A stretch of 64,000 nucleotides of DNA from Collinsella aerofaciens (GTDB taxonomy: Bacteria; Actinomycetota; Coriobacteriia; Coriobacteriales; Coriobacteriaceae). Positions within the stretch are counted from its first letter, which is position 1; each line of letters starts with the position of its first letter. A model generated the notes under the pieces. The model did not search any database and was not told where the DNA came from. It saw only the letters and a list, made by a program, of their open reading frames with translations. The stretch lies in assembly GCF_963360655.1 (NCBI RefSeq), contig NZ_OY725712.1:620001-684000 (forward strand), given 5' to 3'. A program made the position numbers and the translations under genes. This document shows positions 33,191 to 42,731 of the stretch, piece after piece.

Positions 33191-33438
33191 CGCGGCAAAG
33201 ACCGACAAATCGACGGGAAAATGCCATGGAAAAATGAAGCCCACGAGAACGGCATCACCGCCAACGGTTGATTTAGTCATGTGACCTTCGACTGCCTCGG
33301 CAAGGATGCGAGCAACGGACAGCTCGAGCCCATGGACGACGAGCGGCACGGTGCCTCGGGGATCCAAGTCGACAATCCACCCAAAACAGAGGCGGCCACC
33401 CGGCACCAACCGCCCCTCCAACCGTCCCAGCAAAACGG
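33191..33438. other. Gene-free stretch before the second hairpin repeat
   Basis: No convincing gene was seen. A minus-strand open frame reading LGRLEGRLVPGGRLCFGWIV is present but lacks a start signal and runs antisense through the flavodoxin, so it could at most be a decayed fragment. The stretch ends at the repeat at 33439. Confidence 0.4.
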
Positions 33439-33618
33439 GGTGAATGGTTTCCCGAGAAGTGAACGAGTAAAATTGGACCCCCGAAGCATCGACACTTTTG
33501 GAAGGCCAATTCCTGCGGTTTTATCACTCAAATCCTGCGGTTTTAGCGTCGAAAAACGTGGGTACTTCGCGGGTTCAAATTAGGTCGTTCACTTCTCGGG
33601 AAACCATTCACCTTCGAT
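33439..33618. repeat. 180-bp hairpin/MITE-like repeat, copy 2
   Basis: Terminal arms GGTGAATGGTTTCCCGAGAA and TTCTCGGGAAACCATTCACC pair over about 27 bases, covering the GAGAAGTGAACG core. Inside are GGACCCCCGAAGCATCGACA and two direct copies of TCCTGCGGTTTTA. Same orientation as copy 1. The outer arm differs from copies 1 and 3 but remains self-complementary. Confidence 0.87.
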
Positions 33619-33638
33619 TTGCCGATGCCCACAAACAG

Positions 33639-33670
33639 CAAAGGGGGCCGCCCCATGGCGGCCCCCTTTG
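33639..33670. terminator. Perfect 14-bp hairpin
   Basis: Arms CAAAGGGGGCCGCC and GGCGGCCCCCTTTG with loop CCAT. A-rich and T-containing sides could allow termination in either direction; it isolates the membrane-protein gene at 33843 from upstream transcription. Confidence 0.7.
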
Positions 33671-33842
33671 CTCGTTATTCGTCCCTCGGCAGCGGCTTCA
33701 TGCTCCAAAAGACGACGTTCGCGATCAAGCGAGCACCAACAGCATGCTGTTGACCGCTATGTCTGAACAACAGACACCCTCCACTCATCTATACTCAAGA
33801 GCGTGTGCGCATCGCCCAAAAACGATGAGAGTCGAGGCCCCC

Positions 33843-34976
33843 ATGCAGCAGCTCACCGAACAAGAAAAGAAACGCATCCAGCGGTACTGCACATACCCCA
33901 AGATCGCAGCGACCGCACTCGTCATGTCGTTCGCAGCATGCCTGTTGATGTTGCCGCTCCAAATGATCAACGATATCGCGTTCCACCAAAAGGAATTCCA
34001 ACCCGCGGGCATATATACCGCCATCGCACTCACCGTAATCGAACTCGCCATCTTTTGCTATTGTGCTCTTGCGCCGCGCTTTGGAATGCAGGGCAAACAG
34101 TGGAAGGAGCTGCAGAGCAAGCTTGCGGTAGCCCAAACCAACAAAGACCGCTCCGCGGAGGTCGCCGGCGTACTTGCCACGCAAGCTGCCGGCCGCCTGC
34201 TCAAGAACAGCGACAACGATCTCGCGCGCAATCTGGGCGGTGCCGCCGAGGTCGCCAGCGCCGTGGGGGCAGTCACCACGGCGGCAGACGTGCTGGCCGA
34301 GACCTCGAGCAATGCCGAGGCCATGGCAAACGCATACGGTGTGACGATTCCAAGCGTCAAGAAGCAGATCATAGCTCTCGCGGTGTTGCCCGCCATTGCG
34401 CTGCTTGGCGTCTACATCCCTCAGTTTGTCCAGGGAAATAACGAGCTTCAGGTAAGAAAGGCTGCAGCCGCCGAGCAGCTCGCCATCGCGCAGGATGCCT
34501 TGGAGCCCGTGTGCGAACGCGTCGCCGCAGACGACCCGTACGAGTCGTATCACGACTACGGCTACCGCATTATCGGCTATCTGCGCGATAATGACCTCGG
34601 CGCTCAAGCAGTCTATGTCTACCTTTCTTTTGATGCAGACGGCATGCTCACGGACGTCGATTACACCAGTCAGATCGACCCCGAGGCAAGCCCTGCAGAC
34701 AACCTCGCCCGCGCCGAGCAGGATATCGCGACGCTCTGCGCCCCGCTCAACGGGTTGGACATTTCCGTTGCCACACCGGACCTCCTCACGCCATGCAGCC
34801 TGTCGGATGAATTTAAACAGGCATTTTTAGCCGGATCCCTATATGAAGAAATCAGCATCAAGACGGAGGACGAATCTATCAAGTCGTACTACACCTTTGA
34901 CACCGAGCCCAAGGAAGAGTTCGACGAATACACCCACCCGGAAATTAGGCTCATGCTCTCTGCAAAGAAGAACTAA
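33843..34976 (+). CDS. Hypothetical membrane protein
   Basis: A 377-residue protein. It has two hydrophobic helices near residues 22-45 and 55-75, a long Ala-rich helical cytoplasmic part (KWKEL to VKKQ, about 80-180, with repeated A/V/L heptads), a third helix (IIALAVLPAIALLGVYIPQF, about 183-202) and an acidic C-terminal extracytoplasmic domain with YLSFDADGMLTDVDYTSQID. ATG at 33843 has GAGG five bases upstream. Flanked on both sides by hairpin repeats. Family not recognised. Confidence 0.7.
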   Translation: MQQLTEQEKKRIQRYCTYPKIAATALVMSFAACLLMLPLQMINDIAFHQKEFQPAGIYTAIALTVIELAIFCYCALAPRFGMQGKQWKELQSKLAVAQTNKDRSAEVAGVLATQAAGRLLKNSDNDLARNLGGAAEVASAVGAVTTAADVLAETSSNAEAMANAYGVTIPSVKKQIIALAVLPAIALLGVYIPQFVQGNNELQVRKAAAAEQLAIAQDALEPVCERVAADDPYESYHDYGYRIIGYLRDNDLGAQAVYVYLSFDADGMLTDVDYTSQIDPEASPADNLARAEQDIATLCAPLNGLDISVATPDLLTPCSLSDEFKQAFLAGSLYEEISIKTEDESIKSYYTFDTEPKEEFDEYTHPEIRLMLSAKKN

Positions 34977-35018
34977 AGGCTTACGCTCTAATTGCCGCTC
35001 GCAAACATCGTCTATATC

Positions 35019-35202
35019 TCGAGGTCTAATACTTTTCCGAGAAGTGAACGGCTGTATTTGGACCCCCGAAGCATCGACATTCTCTGACGCCAAAACCGCA
35101 GGATTCAACAATCAAAACCGCTGGAAATTGCATCTCAAAAGTGTCGACGCTTCGGGGGTCCATTTTGACTCGTTCACTTCTCGGAAAAGTATTAGACCTC
35201 GA
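35019..35202. repeat. 184-bp hairpin/MITE-like repeat, copy 3 (inverted core)
   Basis: Terminal arms TCGAGGTCTAATACTTTTCC and GGAAAAGTATTAGACCTCGA pair perfectly over about 30 bases through GAGAAGTGAACG. The core is inverted relative to copies 1 and 2: the TCCTGCGGTTTT motif appears as AAAACCGCAGGATT and AAAACCGCTGGAA. GACCCCCGAAGC and its complement occur near both ends. Confidence 0.88.
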
Positions 35203-35219
35203 ATTCACAAGCCGCTCAA

Positions 35220-35247
35220 TGTGACAAAGGGACCGTCCCTTGTCACA
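35220..35247 (-). terminator. TGTGACAAAGGGAC hairpin after the ABC exporter
   Basis: TGTGACAAAGGGAC and TCCCTTGTCACA form a hairpin directly downstream of the stop codon at 35248. It belongs to the same repeat family as 30343-30361 and likely terminates the exporter transcript. Confidence 0.6.
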
Positions 35248-38200
35248 TTATTCAGAGCGCAGGGCCTCCACGGGATCCTTCCTGGATGCGCTGCGGGCCG
35301 GCAGCAGGCCAGCGACAACCGTCAGCAGTACCGAAATTGCAATGAGCACCAGCGCATCCTGCACGGGCAGGCTCATCAGATTGGGCACCTGTTTGGCAGC
35401 AAGCGCCCAGGCATTAACCGGAAAGCTCACGGCCATCACAACGACAATGGCAAAGACGCCGGCGATGAGGCCCTCGATAAAGGTCTCGGCATTGAATACG
35501 TTGGCCACGTTGCGCTTCGACGCGCCGATCGCACGCAGGATGCCAATCTCCTTTTTGCGTTCCAGCACGCTGATGTAGGTGATGATGCCGATCATGATGG
35601 AGCTCACCACCAGGCTGATACTCACGAATGCGATGAGCACCAAGCTGATGGTGTTCACGATGTCGGTCACCGAGCCCATGATGATGCCCATGTAGTCGGT
35701 GTACGAAATTGCCTGCTCATCATGGCCAGCGGCTTTGACCTGCTTGTTGTACGCATCGATGTGATCGAGCACACGCTCCTTAGCCTCAAAGTCACGCGGG
35801 AAAATCTTGACCGAGATGGGGTCTGCCTCGTCTGCATAGCCCAGCGTGGTCAGGTTGTTGTCGTAGGTGAGTTTCGATGCCTTCGCATAGCTCATCATGA
35901 GCGAGCTCAGGTCCTCGGCGTCCATGTTGAAGTGAATGGCATGAGCAAAGGCACTCGCATCCACGCGCATGGCGCTCGCCAGGCTAGCAAAACTCGAAGA
36001 CATCTGCGTCGCCATCTGACCCATGAGCCCTGCCGCGCCTGCTTTAAGCTGGGACGATACCGTTGTCGCTATCTGGTCGCTGATTGTCTTGGTCACCTGG
36101 TCCATTGCCTGTTGCAGATACGGAGCCAGCTGCTTTTGCACATAGTCGGTCATCGCCTGCTGCAGGCGCTCGGCCAGGGCATCGCCGCCGAGCGCTTTGA
36201 GCTGGGCCAGGATTTGCTGGGCTGCCGCATCATTCTCAAGATACGCCGAGAACGCGGCGGCAAGCTTTGACGCGTCCTTAAGATCATCGGGTGTCAGCGC
36301 CTTAAACTGATCAGACTGCAAAAAGCCCTCAAACAGCTGGTTGGCTAGCGTTCCCACCTGCTGCATTTGCTCGGGCGTGAGTTCCAGACCGTCAAAGATA
36401 CCCGAGAAATCTGGGGCCGGCGCTTTGGCCATGATGTCGCTGAAGTCGATGTCCTTACCAACGCCCGAAAGGTCAATATCCAGCCCGGACAAATCAAGAC
36501 CCGACAGGTCCATACCGCCGGCAACACCCGAGAGCGCAGACGCATCGAACGAGAACGCGCTCTTGAGCGCCGCCTCGTCCACACTAAACATGCTGCCCAG
36601 ATCCACGCCTTGCTTGGCCTCGCCCTGCAGTTCATCGAAAGACTTGCCCGTAAAGACATCCGTCTCGGGATGCGCAAGCTGCTCTTGCACAATCTGCGAA
36701 TCGGCGGCGCGCTCCATAAGCCGGCGAGTCAGCGCATGCGTATAGGCAATGCCCGGAGACAACGCGCTCGCATTGGCCGTCTCGTTAGGTCGCACCACGC
36801 CCACAATGTGCACGTCGATACCGTCGGCAACCTTGGCAGCCATAAAGTCGGCGTCGCCAGACATGTCGGTCCATATGCCGGTCTCTTCGTTTTTGCGATA
36901 CGCATCGGCCGGCGACAACACCTTAAACGTCGTGGACAGCGCATCGTCGTAGGTAAAGTCGGTACCGGTCTCGGGCGCTTCAACCCCACCGTCAGCCGTC
37001 ATAGCGCTGTTAACCAGATTGTTAAGCTCATTGATATCCAGCGCACCGATGCTGTAGAGCGTGTAGTCGCCCACCGTACCGCGGCTCGAAAGCACCATCA
37101 CGGCTTCGTTGGCAGACGTGGGCCAATGACCGGCGACGACATCGTACTGGCTGTCGAGCAGGCTCTGGTCGTCAATCATCTCGTTAAAGACCGAGGTTCC
37201 CATGGATTCCATGCTCACCGTTGCCGCCGAACTCGCACCTCCGCTCATGGCCTCGGTCATGGCGTTGGGCACCAGCCGGACAGGCTTCTCATCGCCCTTG
37301 CCGGCACGATAGACAACCGGCGATACACCGTAGCCGTACTGGATGGCGTTGACTTCTTTATCGATGCCGTCGCCACCGGCATCGAGCCACGCCTTAAAGC
37401 TCGTCATGTCGTTGGACTTAACGCTTGCAAACATATCCTTTACGGCCGTGACCACGGGAATCTTATCGGTTCCCTTAGCCTTGCCGCCGGCACTGTCGTC
37501 GGACGAATCCACGTTTTCAGGCGAGTCATCATCCGCAGCCCCCTGTCCGCCCATCATGGACGACAGGTCGTAATCCTGCTTGGAAATGGTGAGCGGGTAG
37601 CTCGAGAGCGTATCCTCCTCGACCTTTTTGATGTAGCCGTTTACGCCGTTGGACAGCGCCAGAATCGCCGCGATACCGATAATGCCAATCGAGCCCGCAA
37701 AGGCAGTCATGGCCGTACGGCCTTTTTTGGTCATAAGGTTTCGGGCAGAAAGCCCCAGCGCCGTCACAAAGCTCATCGAGGTTTTGCGCGTAGGCTTGGC
37801 TTCGCGGCGCGTGGCGTCAGCGACATCGAAAGGATCGGAATCGTCGGTGATCTTGCCGTCCGCCAGGTTAACGATGCGCGTGGCGTACTGGTACGCCAGC
37901 TCGGGATTGTGCGTGACCATAATAACCAGACGGTCGCGTGCCACGTCCTTGAGCAAATCCATGACCTGCACGGATGTCGTTGAATCCAAAGCGCCGGTCG
38001 GCTCGTCTGCCAGCACAATCTCGGGATCGTTGATCAGCGCACGGGCGATGGCCACACGCTGCATCTGTCCGCCCGATAGCTGGCTCGGGCGCTTGTTAAC
38101 ATGCTCGCCCAGGCCAACTTTCTCCAACGCCTCGCGCGCACGCTCGCGGCGCTCGGTATGCCCCACACCCGTGAGCGTAAGCGCCAGCTCCACGTTTTCC

Positions 38201-38502
38201 AAAATGGTCTGATGCGGGATGAGGTTATAGCTTTGGAACACAAAGCCGATGCGGTTGTTGCGGTAGGCATCCCAATCGCGATCGTGAAAGTCCTTGGTCG
38301 AGATGCCGTCGATGAGCAGGTCGCCGGAATCGAAATGATCAAGCCCACCGATAACGTTGAGCATCGTGGTTTTACCCGAGCCCGAGGGACCCAGAATGGC
38401 CACGAACTCGTTATCGCGAAAAGCCAGGCTTACGCTGTCGAGCGCCACCTGCGTAAACGACTGGGTAACGTACCTTTTGCAAATACCTTTGAGCTCCAAC
38501 AT
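35248..38502 (-). CDS. MacB-like ABC transporter, ATPase and permease fused
   Basis: A 1,084-residue fusion. Residues about 1-230 are a LolD/MacB-type ATPase (Walker A GPSGSGKTT, signature LSGGQMQRVAIARAL, Walker B EIVLADEPTGALD). A membrane helix near 275 is followed by a very long extracytoplasmic domain (about 300-940) containing Ala/Asp-rich helices such as GMDLSGLDLSGLDIDLSGVG. The C-terminal FtsX-like part has three helices and ERKKEIGILRAIGASKRNV. Such proteins move lipoproteins, peptides or drugs outward rather than importing. ATG 38502 is preferred, with GGAGAGG nine bases upstream; GTG 38529 is possible. Confidence 0.9.
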   Translation of the reverse strand: MLELKGICKRYVTQSFTQVALDSVSLAFRDNEFVAILGPSGSGKTTMLNVIGGLDHFDSGDLLIDGISTKDFHDRDWDAYRNNRIGFVFQSYNLIPHQTILENVELALTLTGVGHTERRERAREALEKVGLGEHVNKRPSQLSGGQMQRVAIARALINDPEIVLADEPTGALDSTTSVQVMDLLKDVARDRLVIMVTHNPELAYQYATRIVNLADGKITDDSDPFDVADATRREAKPTRKTSMSFVTALGLSARNLMTKKGRTAMTAFAGSIGIIGIAAILALSNGVNGYIKKVEEDTLSSYPLTISKQDYDLSSMMGGQGAADDDSPENVDSSDDSAGGKAKGTDKIPVVTAVKDMFASVKSNDMTSFKAWLDAGGDGIDKEVNAIQYGYGVSPVVYRAGKGDEKPVRLVPNAMTEAMSGGASSAATVSMESMGTSVFNEMIDDQSLLDSQYDVVAGHWPTSANEAVMVLSSRGTVGDYTLYSIGALDINELNNLVNSAMTADGGVEAPETGTDFTYDDALSTTFKVLSPADAYRKNEETGIWTDMSGDADFMAAKVADGIDVHIVGVVRPNETANASALSPGIAYTHALTRRLMERAADSQIVQEQLAHPETDVFTGKSFDELQGEAKQGVDLGSMFSVDEAALKSAFSFDASALSGVAGGMDLSGLDLSGLDIDLSGVGKDIDFSDIMAKAPAPDFSGIFDGLELTPEQMQQVGTLANQLFEGFLQSDQFKALTPDDLKDASKLAAAFSAYLENDAAAQQILAQLKALGGDALAERLQQAMTDYVQKQLAPYLQQAMDQVTKTISDQIATTVSSQLKAGAAGLMGQMATQMSSSFASLASAMRVDASAFAHAIHFNMDAEDLSSLMMSYAKASKLTYDNNLTTLGYADEADPISVKIFPRDFEAKERVLDHIDAYNKQVKAAGHDEQAISYTDYMGIIMGSVTDIVNTISLVLIAFVSISLVVSSIMIGIITYISVLERKKEIGILRAIGASKRNVANVFNAETFIEGLIAGVFAIVVVMAVSFPVNAWALAAKQVPNLMSLPVQDALVLIAISVLLTVVAGLLPARSASRKDPVEALRSE

Positions 38503-38756
38503 GGACGGCAACCTCTCCTGCGCAGGCACCCTGCCCGCTCTCCCCCGCCGTTCGTATTCGACGCGTTTGTCCTACTCTATCCCCATTTTTTACCGGTGCA
38601 AGTGAGGAATGTAGGGAACCGCATCAAAAAAACGAACGGGACGACGTCCAAAAGAAGAGGTCCCGAGCGGGACCTCTAAATGGTGGAGATTATCTTAAAA
38701 GGCAGCGGACTACTCCGCACAGCGGCGCACGATCCTCGCCATGCTTTACGCGTTTT

Positions 38757-39728
38757 TTACTGCTCGCTATTCGCAATCGCCTGGTCGATAAGCTTGTCGA
38801 GTGCTGCGCGCTGCTCGGCGGAGCTGATGGCTCCCACGATTGGATCCCCTACGATGTTGCCATTCTGATCGATGACATACGTTGTCGGGAACGAGAACAA
38901 ATTTGACGTAAACTTACCGGCCTCGCTATCCGGCTTGAACCAGATGTTCTTATACGTCACGCCCTTCTTGCTCAGCACGTCCTTGGCATCTGCAATCTCG
39001 CCCTTGTTGCCATCGAGCGTAAAGGAATTGACGCCCACGACCTGGCCGCCCTTCTCGGCAAGCTCCTGATTCAGTTTCTCAAGATCGCCCAGCTCGCCCA
39101 CGCACGGCTTGCAAGTAGTGAACCAGAAGTTCATGACGGTGACCTTGTTCTTAGAGAACAGCTCGTCGCTGTTCACGTCGTTGCCATCCAGGTCCTTGCC
39201 CGTAAAGCTGGGGAACTTCGTCGCCTCGCTCGAAGCATTGGCACCAGCCGTCATGCCAGCGGTCGAAGCGTCGACGCTCTCGCCTGCACTCGGCGTGCTT
39301 CCACAGCCGGGGAACTCCTTCTCCAGGCTCTCGAGCTTGTCCTCGATCTCCTTGATCTGCTGTGCACCGGCCTTGAGTGTCTTAAGCTCATCCGCCGTGA
39401 ACTCATCCTTGGCGCCGTCGATGGTCTTGAGCAGAAAATCGCCGTAATTGCTGCCATCCTCAATCATTGCCGAGTCTTTATTTGCCGCATTGAATACCTT
39501 TTCCCACAGCGCGTTATCACTCGAAAAGATCTCGTTCTCCTTCTGCATGAGCTTCGCATACAGCTCGGCGGCCTCGTCGGCATTGGTCGGCTTCTGCGCA
39601 GTGAGTTCTGCAATCTTAGGATCGGAGCCCGCAGATTCACTCGCATTGCCACCGGGTGCCGAGCACGCCACAAGGCACAAGGCCAATACCGGCACCATAA
39701 ACAGGGCCGCAATCTTAGAAAGCTTCAT
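38757..39728 (-). CDS. TlpA-family thiol-disulfide lipoprotein
   Basis: A 323-residue lipoprotein: signal KIAALFMVPVLALCLVACSA with the lipid-modified cysteine near residue 22, an acidic helical spacer, then a thioredoxin-like TlpA domain from about residue 170 with the redox motif TTCKPCVGEL and the cis-proline loop FPTTYVIDQNG. It probably reduces or oxidises extracytoplasmic disulfides. ATG 39728 has GGAGG seven bases upstream. It lies 30 bases downstream of the membrane 4Fe-4S gene, which may feed it electrons. Confidence 0.9.
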   Translation of the reverse strand: MKLSKIAALFMVPVLALCLVACSAPGGNASESAGSDPKIAELTAQKPTNADEAAELYAKLMQKENEIFSSDNALWEKVFNAANKDSAMIEDGSNYGDFLLKTIDGAKDEFTADELKTLKAGAQQIKEIEDKLESLEKEFPGCGSTPSAGESVDASTAGMTAGANASSEATKFPSFTGKDLDGNDVNSDELFSKNKVTVMNFWFTTCKPCVGELGDLEKLNQELAEKGGQVVGVNSFTLDGNKGEIADAKDVLSKKGVTYKNIWFKPDSEAGKFTSNLFSFPTTYVIDQNGNIVGDPIVGAISSAEQRAALDKLIDQAIANSEQ

Positions 39729-39757
39729 GGTCATTCCTCCGTTTTGTCGAAGCTTGT

Positions 39758-40660
39758 TTACTTTTTATCGGCGGTCAAGGGGAGCTTTTCCGCCGACACA
39801 TCCAGGCCATAGCGATAGCTGATGGCATCGACGGGACAGGCCCCGATGCACTTTCCGCACCGGATGCATTCGGCATGATTGGGCGCGCGGACCACATCAA
39901 CGTCCATCTGACAAGCCTTTGAGCACTTGCCGCACGAGACACATTTGCATGCATCGACCCGAATCCCCAGCAGGGATACCTTATTCATGAGCGCATAGAA
40001 TGCGCCGAGTGGACAAATCCATTTGCAGAAGGGGCGGTAGAACAAAACGCTCAGCACTACCACGGCAATGAGAACGGCAAGTTTCCAAGTAAAGAGATGT
40101 CCCAACGCAGATCGAATGCCGGCATTGGCAATGGCCAGCGGAATGGCACCCTCGAGCACACCCTGCGGACAGATGTACTTACAAAAGAACGGGTCGCCCA
40201 TGCCCACGTCGTTAACCACCAAGACGGGCAGCAGCACCACGGCAAACAGCAGCACGACGTACTTGATGTACGTGAGCGGCTTAAGCTTTTTCGTGGAGAA
40301 CTTTTTGCCGGGGATCTTGTGAAGCAGCTCCTGCAGCCAGCCAAACGGGCACAAAAACCCGCATACAAATCGCCCCAGCAGCACGCCGAGCAAAATGAGC
40401 GTACCGGTAACGTAGTAGGAGAAGTTGAACTTGGATGAACCTACCACCGACTGGAACGACCCGATGGGGCACGCACCCGATGCCGCGGGGCACGAATAGC
40501 AATTAAGTCCAGGTACGCAGACTGTTTTTCCCGCGCCCTGATAGATGCCGCCTTTGGCAAAGTTTGGCAGGTGAATGTTGGTGATGAGCGTCGCCGCCGC
40601 CTGAATGAATCCGCGAAATCGGGCCAAAACATGCGGCGCAGTGTTTTCTCTTTTATCCAA
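39758..40660 (-). CDS. Membrane 4Fe-4S binding protein (NapH/RsxB-like)
   Basis: About 300 residues. An N-terminal region with GLNCYSCPAASGACPIG is followed by about five helices and the paired motifs CGFLCPFGWLQELL and CKWICPLGAFYALM. The C terminus holds two ferredoxin 4Fe-4S motifs (CKCVSCGKCSKAC and CIRCGKCIGACP). It passes electrons across or along the membrane. I place the start at TTG 40660, overlapping the stop of the small CXXC gene; GGAG lies 10 bases upstream. The exact start is uncertain. Confidence 0.85.
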   Translation of the reverse strand: MDKRENTAPHVLARFRGFIQAAATLITNIHLPNFAKGGIYQGAGKTVCVPGLNCYSCPAASGACPIGSFQSVVGSSKFNFSYYVTGTLILLGVLLGRFVCGFLCPFGWLQELLHKIPGKKFSTKKLKPLTYIKYVVLLFAVVLLPVLVVNDVGMGDPFFCKYICPQGVLEGAIPLAIANAGIRSALGHLFTWKLAVLIAVVVLSVLFYRPFCKWICPLGAFYALMNKVSLLGIRVDACKCVSCGKCSKACQMDVDVVRAPNHAECIRCGKCIGACPVDAISYRYGLDVSAEKLPLTADKK

Positions 40661-40799
40661 TTCCGATACACTCCAAGCACAGCCTAATCGCTTTGGCCAG
40701 CACGGCATTCGCCTCGCCACGCATAACGCCAAAGCACACCATGGCAATTCCGACGATCAGCAACGCAACCTGCATTACAGGTTTTATCGCTTTGAACAA
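40653..40799 (-). CDS. Small CXXC membrane peptide (CD1871A-like)
   Basis: A 48-residue gene starting at TTG 40799 with AAAGGAG eight bases upstream. It encodes one hydrophobic helix (VALLIVGIAMVCFGVM) followed by RGEANAVLAKAIRLCLECIG, ending in a C-L-E-C motif. This matches the short CD1871A-type CXXC peptides that precede membrane 4Fe-4S proteins. Its stop overlaps the next gene's start, so translation is coupled. It probably works with the 4Fe-4S protein and TlpA lipoprotein as a redox relay; the mechanism is unknown. Confidence 0.75.
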   Translation of the reverse strand: MFKAIKPVMQVALLIVGIAMVCFGVMRGEANAVLAKAIRLCLECIGIG

Positions 40800-40890
40800 C
40801 TTGACCACTCCTTTCGTCACGCGACCTATTGGACCATATCGACTATAAAATCCGTGTTAAGCGCGATTTGGAATGTGCAAGGAGACTGTT

Positions 40891-41565
40891 ATGCGAATTT
40901 TGATCGTCGAAGACGAGCGGGCACTGTGTGATGCAATCGCGCGCAGCTTGCGAAACTTGGCGTACAGCGTCGACTGCTGTCACGACGGACAGGAGGCGCT
41001 CGACCTACTGGACGTTGAGGCCTTCGACCTCGTGGTACTCGACCTCAACCTTCCCCGCATCGACGGCATGACCGTACTCAGGGAACTTAGGAAAACTGAC
41101 TGCGAGACTAAGGTACTGATTCTGTCCGCACGCGGCGAAGTATCCGATAAAGTCGCCGGACTCGATGCCGGCGCCAACGATTACCTCACCAAGCCGTTTC
41201 ATCTGGACGAGCTTGCGGCAAGGATTCGCAGCCTTACCCTCAGACGCTTTACACAAAGCGACATAGTTTTAACCTGCGGAAAGCTCAGCTTTGACACCAA
41301 GGCGCGCATCGCTTCCGTGGACAGCGAGGCTTTATCTCTTACGCGCAAGGAAACGGGGATCTTGGAATACCTGATGTTTAATCAGGGGCGTCCGGTAAGT
41401 CAGGAGGAGCTTATCGAGCACGTTTGGGATAGCAGCGTGAACAGCTTTAGCAACGCAACCCGCGTTCATATCTCGTCACTCCGCAAAAAGCTACGCAGCG
41501 CTTTGGGATACGACCCGATTCGCAATCGGATTGGAGAGGGCTACGTTATGGAGGATAGCGAATGA
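40891..41565 (+). CDS. OmpR-family response regulator
   Basis: A 224-residue response regulator with a receiver domain (phospho-acceptor D51 in VVLDLNLPRIDG; acidic pair in VEDE; lysine in LTKPF) and a C-terminal winged helix (LTRKETGILEYLMFNQGRPV, then NATRVHISSLRKKLR). AAGGAG precedes ATG 40891. It overlaps the kinase gene by ATGA. It is divergent from the redox operon at 40799, separated by only 91 bases, so that operon is a likely target. Confidence 0.94.
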   Translation: MRILIVEDERALCDAIARSLRNLAYSVDCCHDGQEALDLLDVEAFDLVVLDLNLPRIDGMTVLRELRKTDCETKVLILSARGEVSDKVAGLDAGANDYLTKPFHLDELAARIRSLTLRRFTQSDIVLTCGKLSFDTKARIASVDSEALSLTRKETGILEYLMFNQGRPVSQEELIEHVWDSSVNSFSNATRVHISSLRKKLRSALGYDPIRNRIGEGYVMEDSE

Positions 41566-42701
41566 AAAGGCTTTCGCTGCAATGGCGCATAACGATTATG
41601 ACGGCACTGCTCACGTGTGCGGCGTGCGTGCTGACGAACTGCCTGGTCGGCTATACGGGCATGCGCTACATGGATGCCATCGGCAGTGACATCTCGGCCT
41701 TTAACGCAACCGGCGAAGATTCGCCCCAGGCGTTCGACCCGACGAAAGCGGTCCCCGATGACAAGGTCACGATCGTCGTAAACGACGCACAGGAGTCTTT
41801 TGGCACGACAACCTGGTACATCACGGCTGGAGTCACACTCCTTGGCGGCGCGCTAGCATACTTTGCGAGCGGCCGTGCACTCAAACCGCTACGGGCTTTT
41901 GCAGCCCAGGTTGAGCGTGTGCAGCCTGACAACCTAAGCGAAATCAGACTCAGTGAAGATGTGCCCACCGAGCTACAGAGATGCAGCGCCTCTTTCAACG
42001 ACATGATCGCCCGTCTTGGCGAAGGGTTCTCTGCGCAGCGTCAGTTTACCGGCAACGCCGCACACGAGCTGCGCACCCCGCTCGCCCTTATGCAAGCACA
42101 GATTGAACTATTCATCTCCGAACACTCCGGTTTGCAACCCGAAACAGCCGAGCTGCTCGACCTGCTACAAGAACAAACCGAGCGCATGTCTCGAATGACC
42201 AAGGTATTGCTCGAGATGAGTGAGCTCCGCAGCGTTCCTTGCGAAGACGATGTTGAACTTGGCCCCTTGTCCGAAGAGGTCCTCACCGACCTTGCGCCAC
42301 TTGCCGATAATAAGGGCATAGCCCTCAATTGTGCTGGAGACGCTTTAGTAATCGGGAGCGACACGCTCCTCTATCGGCTGGTGTTTAATCTGGTCGAAAA
42401 CGCCATCCGTTACAGCCGCTCCGGCTCGACTGTCAACGTCTCCATCAGCGACAGCGACAGCCACGTGTTCCTGCGAGTCGAGGACCAGGGCCCGGGAATA
42501 CCCAAGCAGTACCGTGAGAGCATCTTCCAACCGTTCTTTCGCCTGGATAAATCCCGCAGCAGGGCATACGGCGGCGCAGGACTCGGGCTAGCGCTTGTTT
42601 GGGAGATTGCAGCGCTTCACGGTGGCACGGTAGAGGTCGAAGCAAATTCCGAGAACGGAACCGTGATGCTCGTGACCCTCTCAAAGGGGGCCACCACGTG
42701 A
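41562..42701 (+). CDS. Sensor histidine kinase
   Basis: A 379-residue kinase. A first helix (about 12-32), a short extracytoplasmic sensor of about 55 residues, a second helix (TWYITAGVTLLGGALAYFAS), HAMP, HisKA with H168 in NAAHELRTPLALMQ, and HATPase (NLVENAIRYS, GPGIP, GGAGLGLALV). Partner of the response regulator with which it overlaps. The small sensor may respond to envelope or redox conditions. Confidence 0.94.
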   Translation: MKRLSLQWRITIMTALLTCAACVLTNCLVGYTGMRYMDAIGSDISAFNATGEDSPQAFDPTKAVPDDKVTIVVNDAQESFGTTTWYITAGVTLLGGALAYFASGRALKPLRAFAAQVERVQPDNLSEIRLSEDVPTELQRCSASFNDMIARLGEGFSAQRQFTGNAAHELRTPLALMQAQIELFISEHSGLQPETAELLDLLQEQTERMSRMTKVLLEMSELRSVPCEDDVELGPLSEEVLTDLAPLADNKGIALNCAGDALVIGSDTLLYRLVFNLVENAIRYSRSGSTVNVSISDSDSHVFLRVEDQGPGIPKQYRESIFQPFFRLDKSRSRAYGGAGLGLALVWEIAALHGGTVEVEANSENGTVMLVTLSKGATT

Positions 42702-42731
42702 TCCGACTGTCCAGGAGTCCCACTCGACATT

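Noticed and set aside
33191-33433. Minus-strand frame reading LGRLEGRLVPGGRLCFGW
   Set aside because: No start signal, continues antisense through the flavodoxin gene; at most a fossil.
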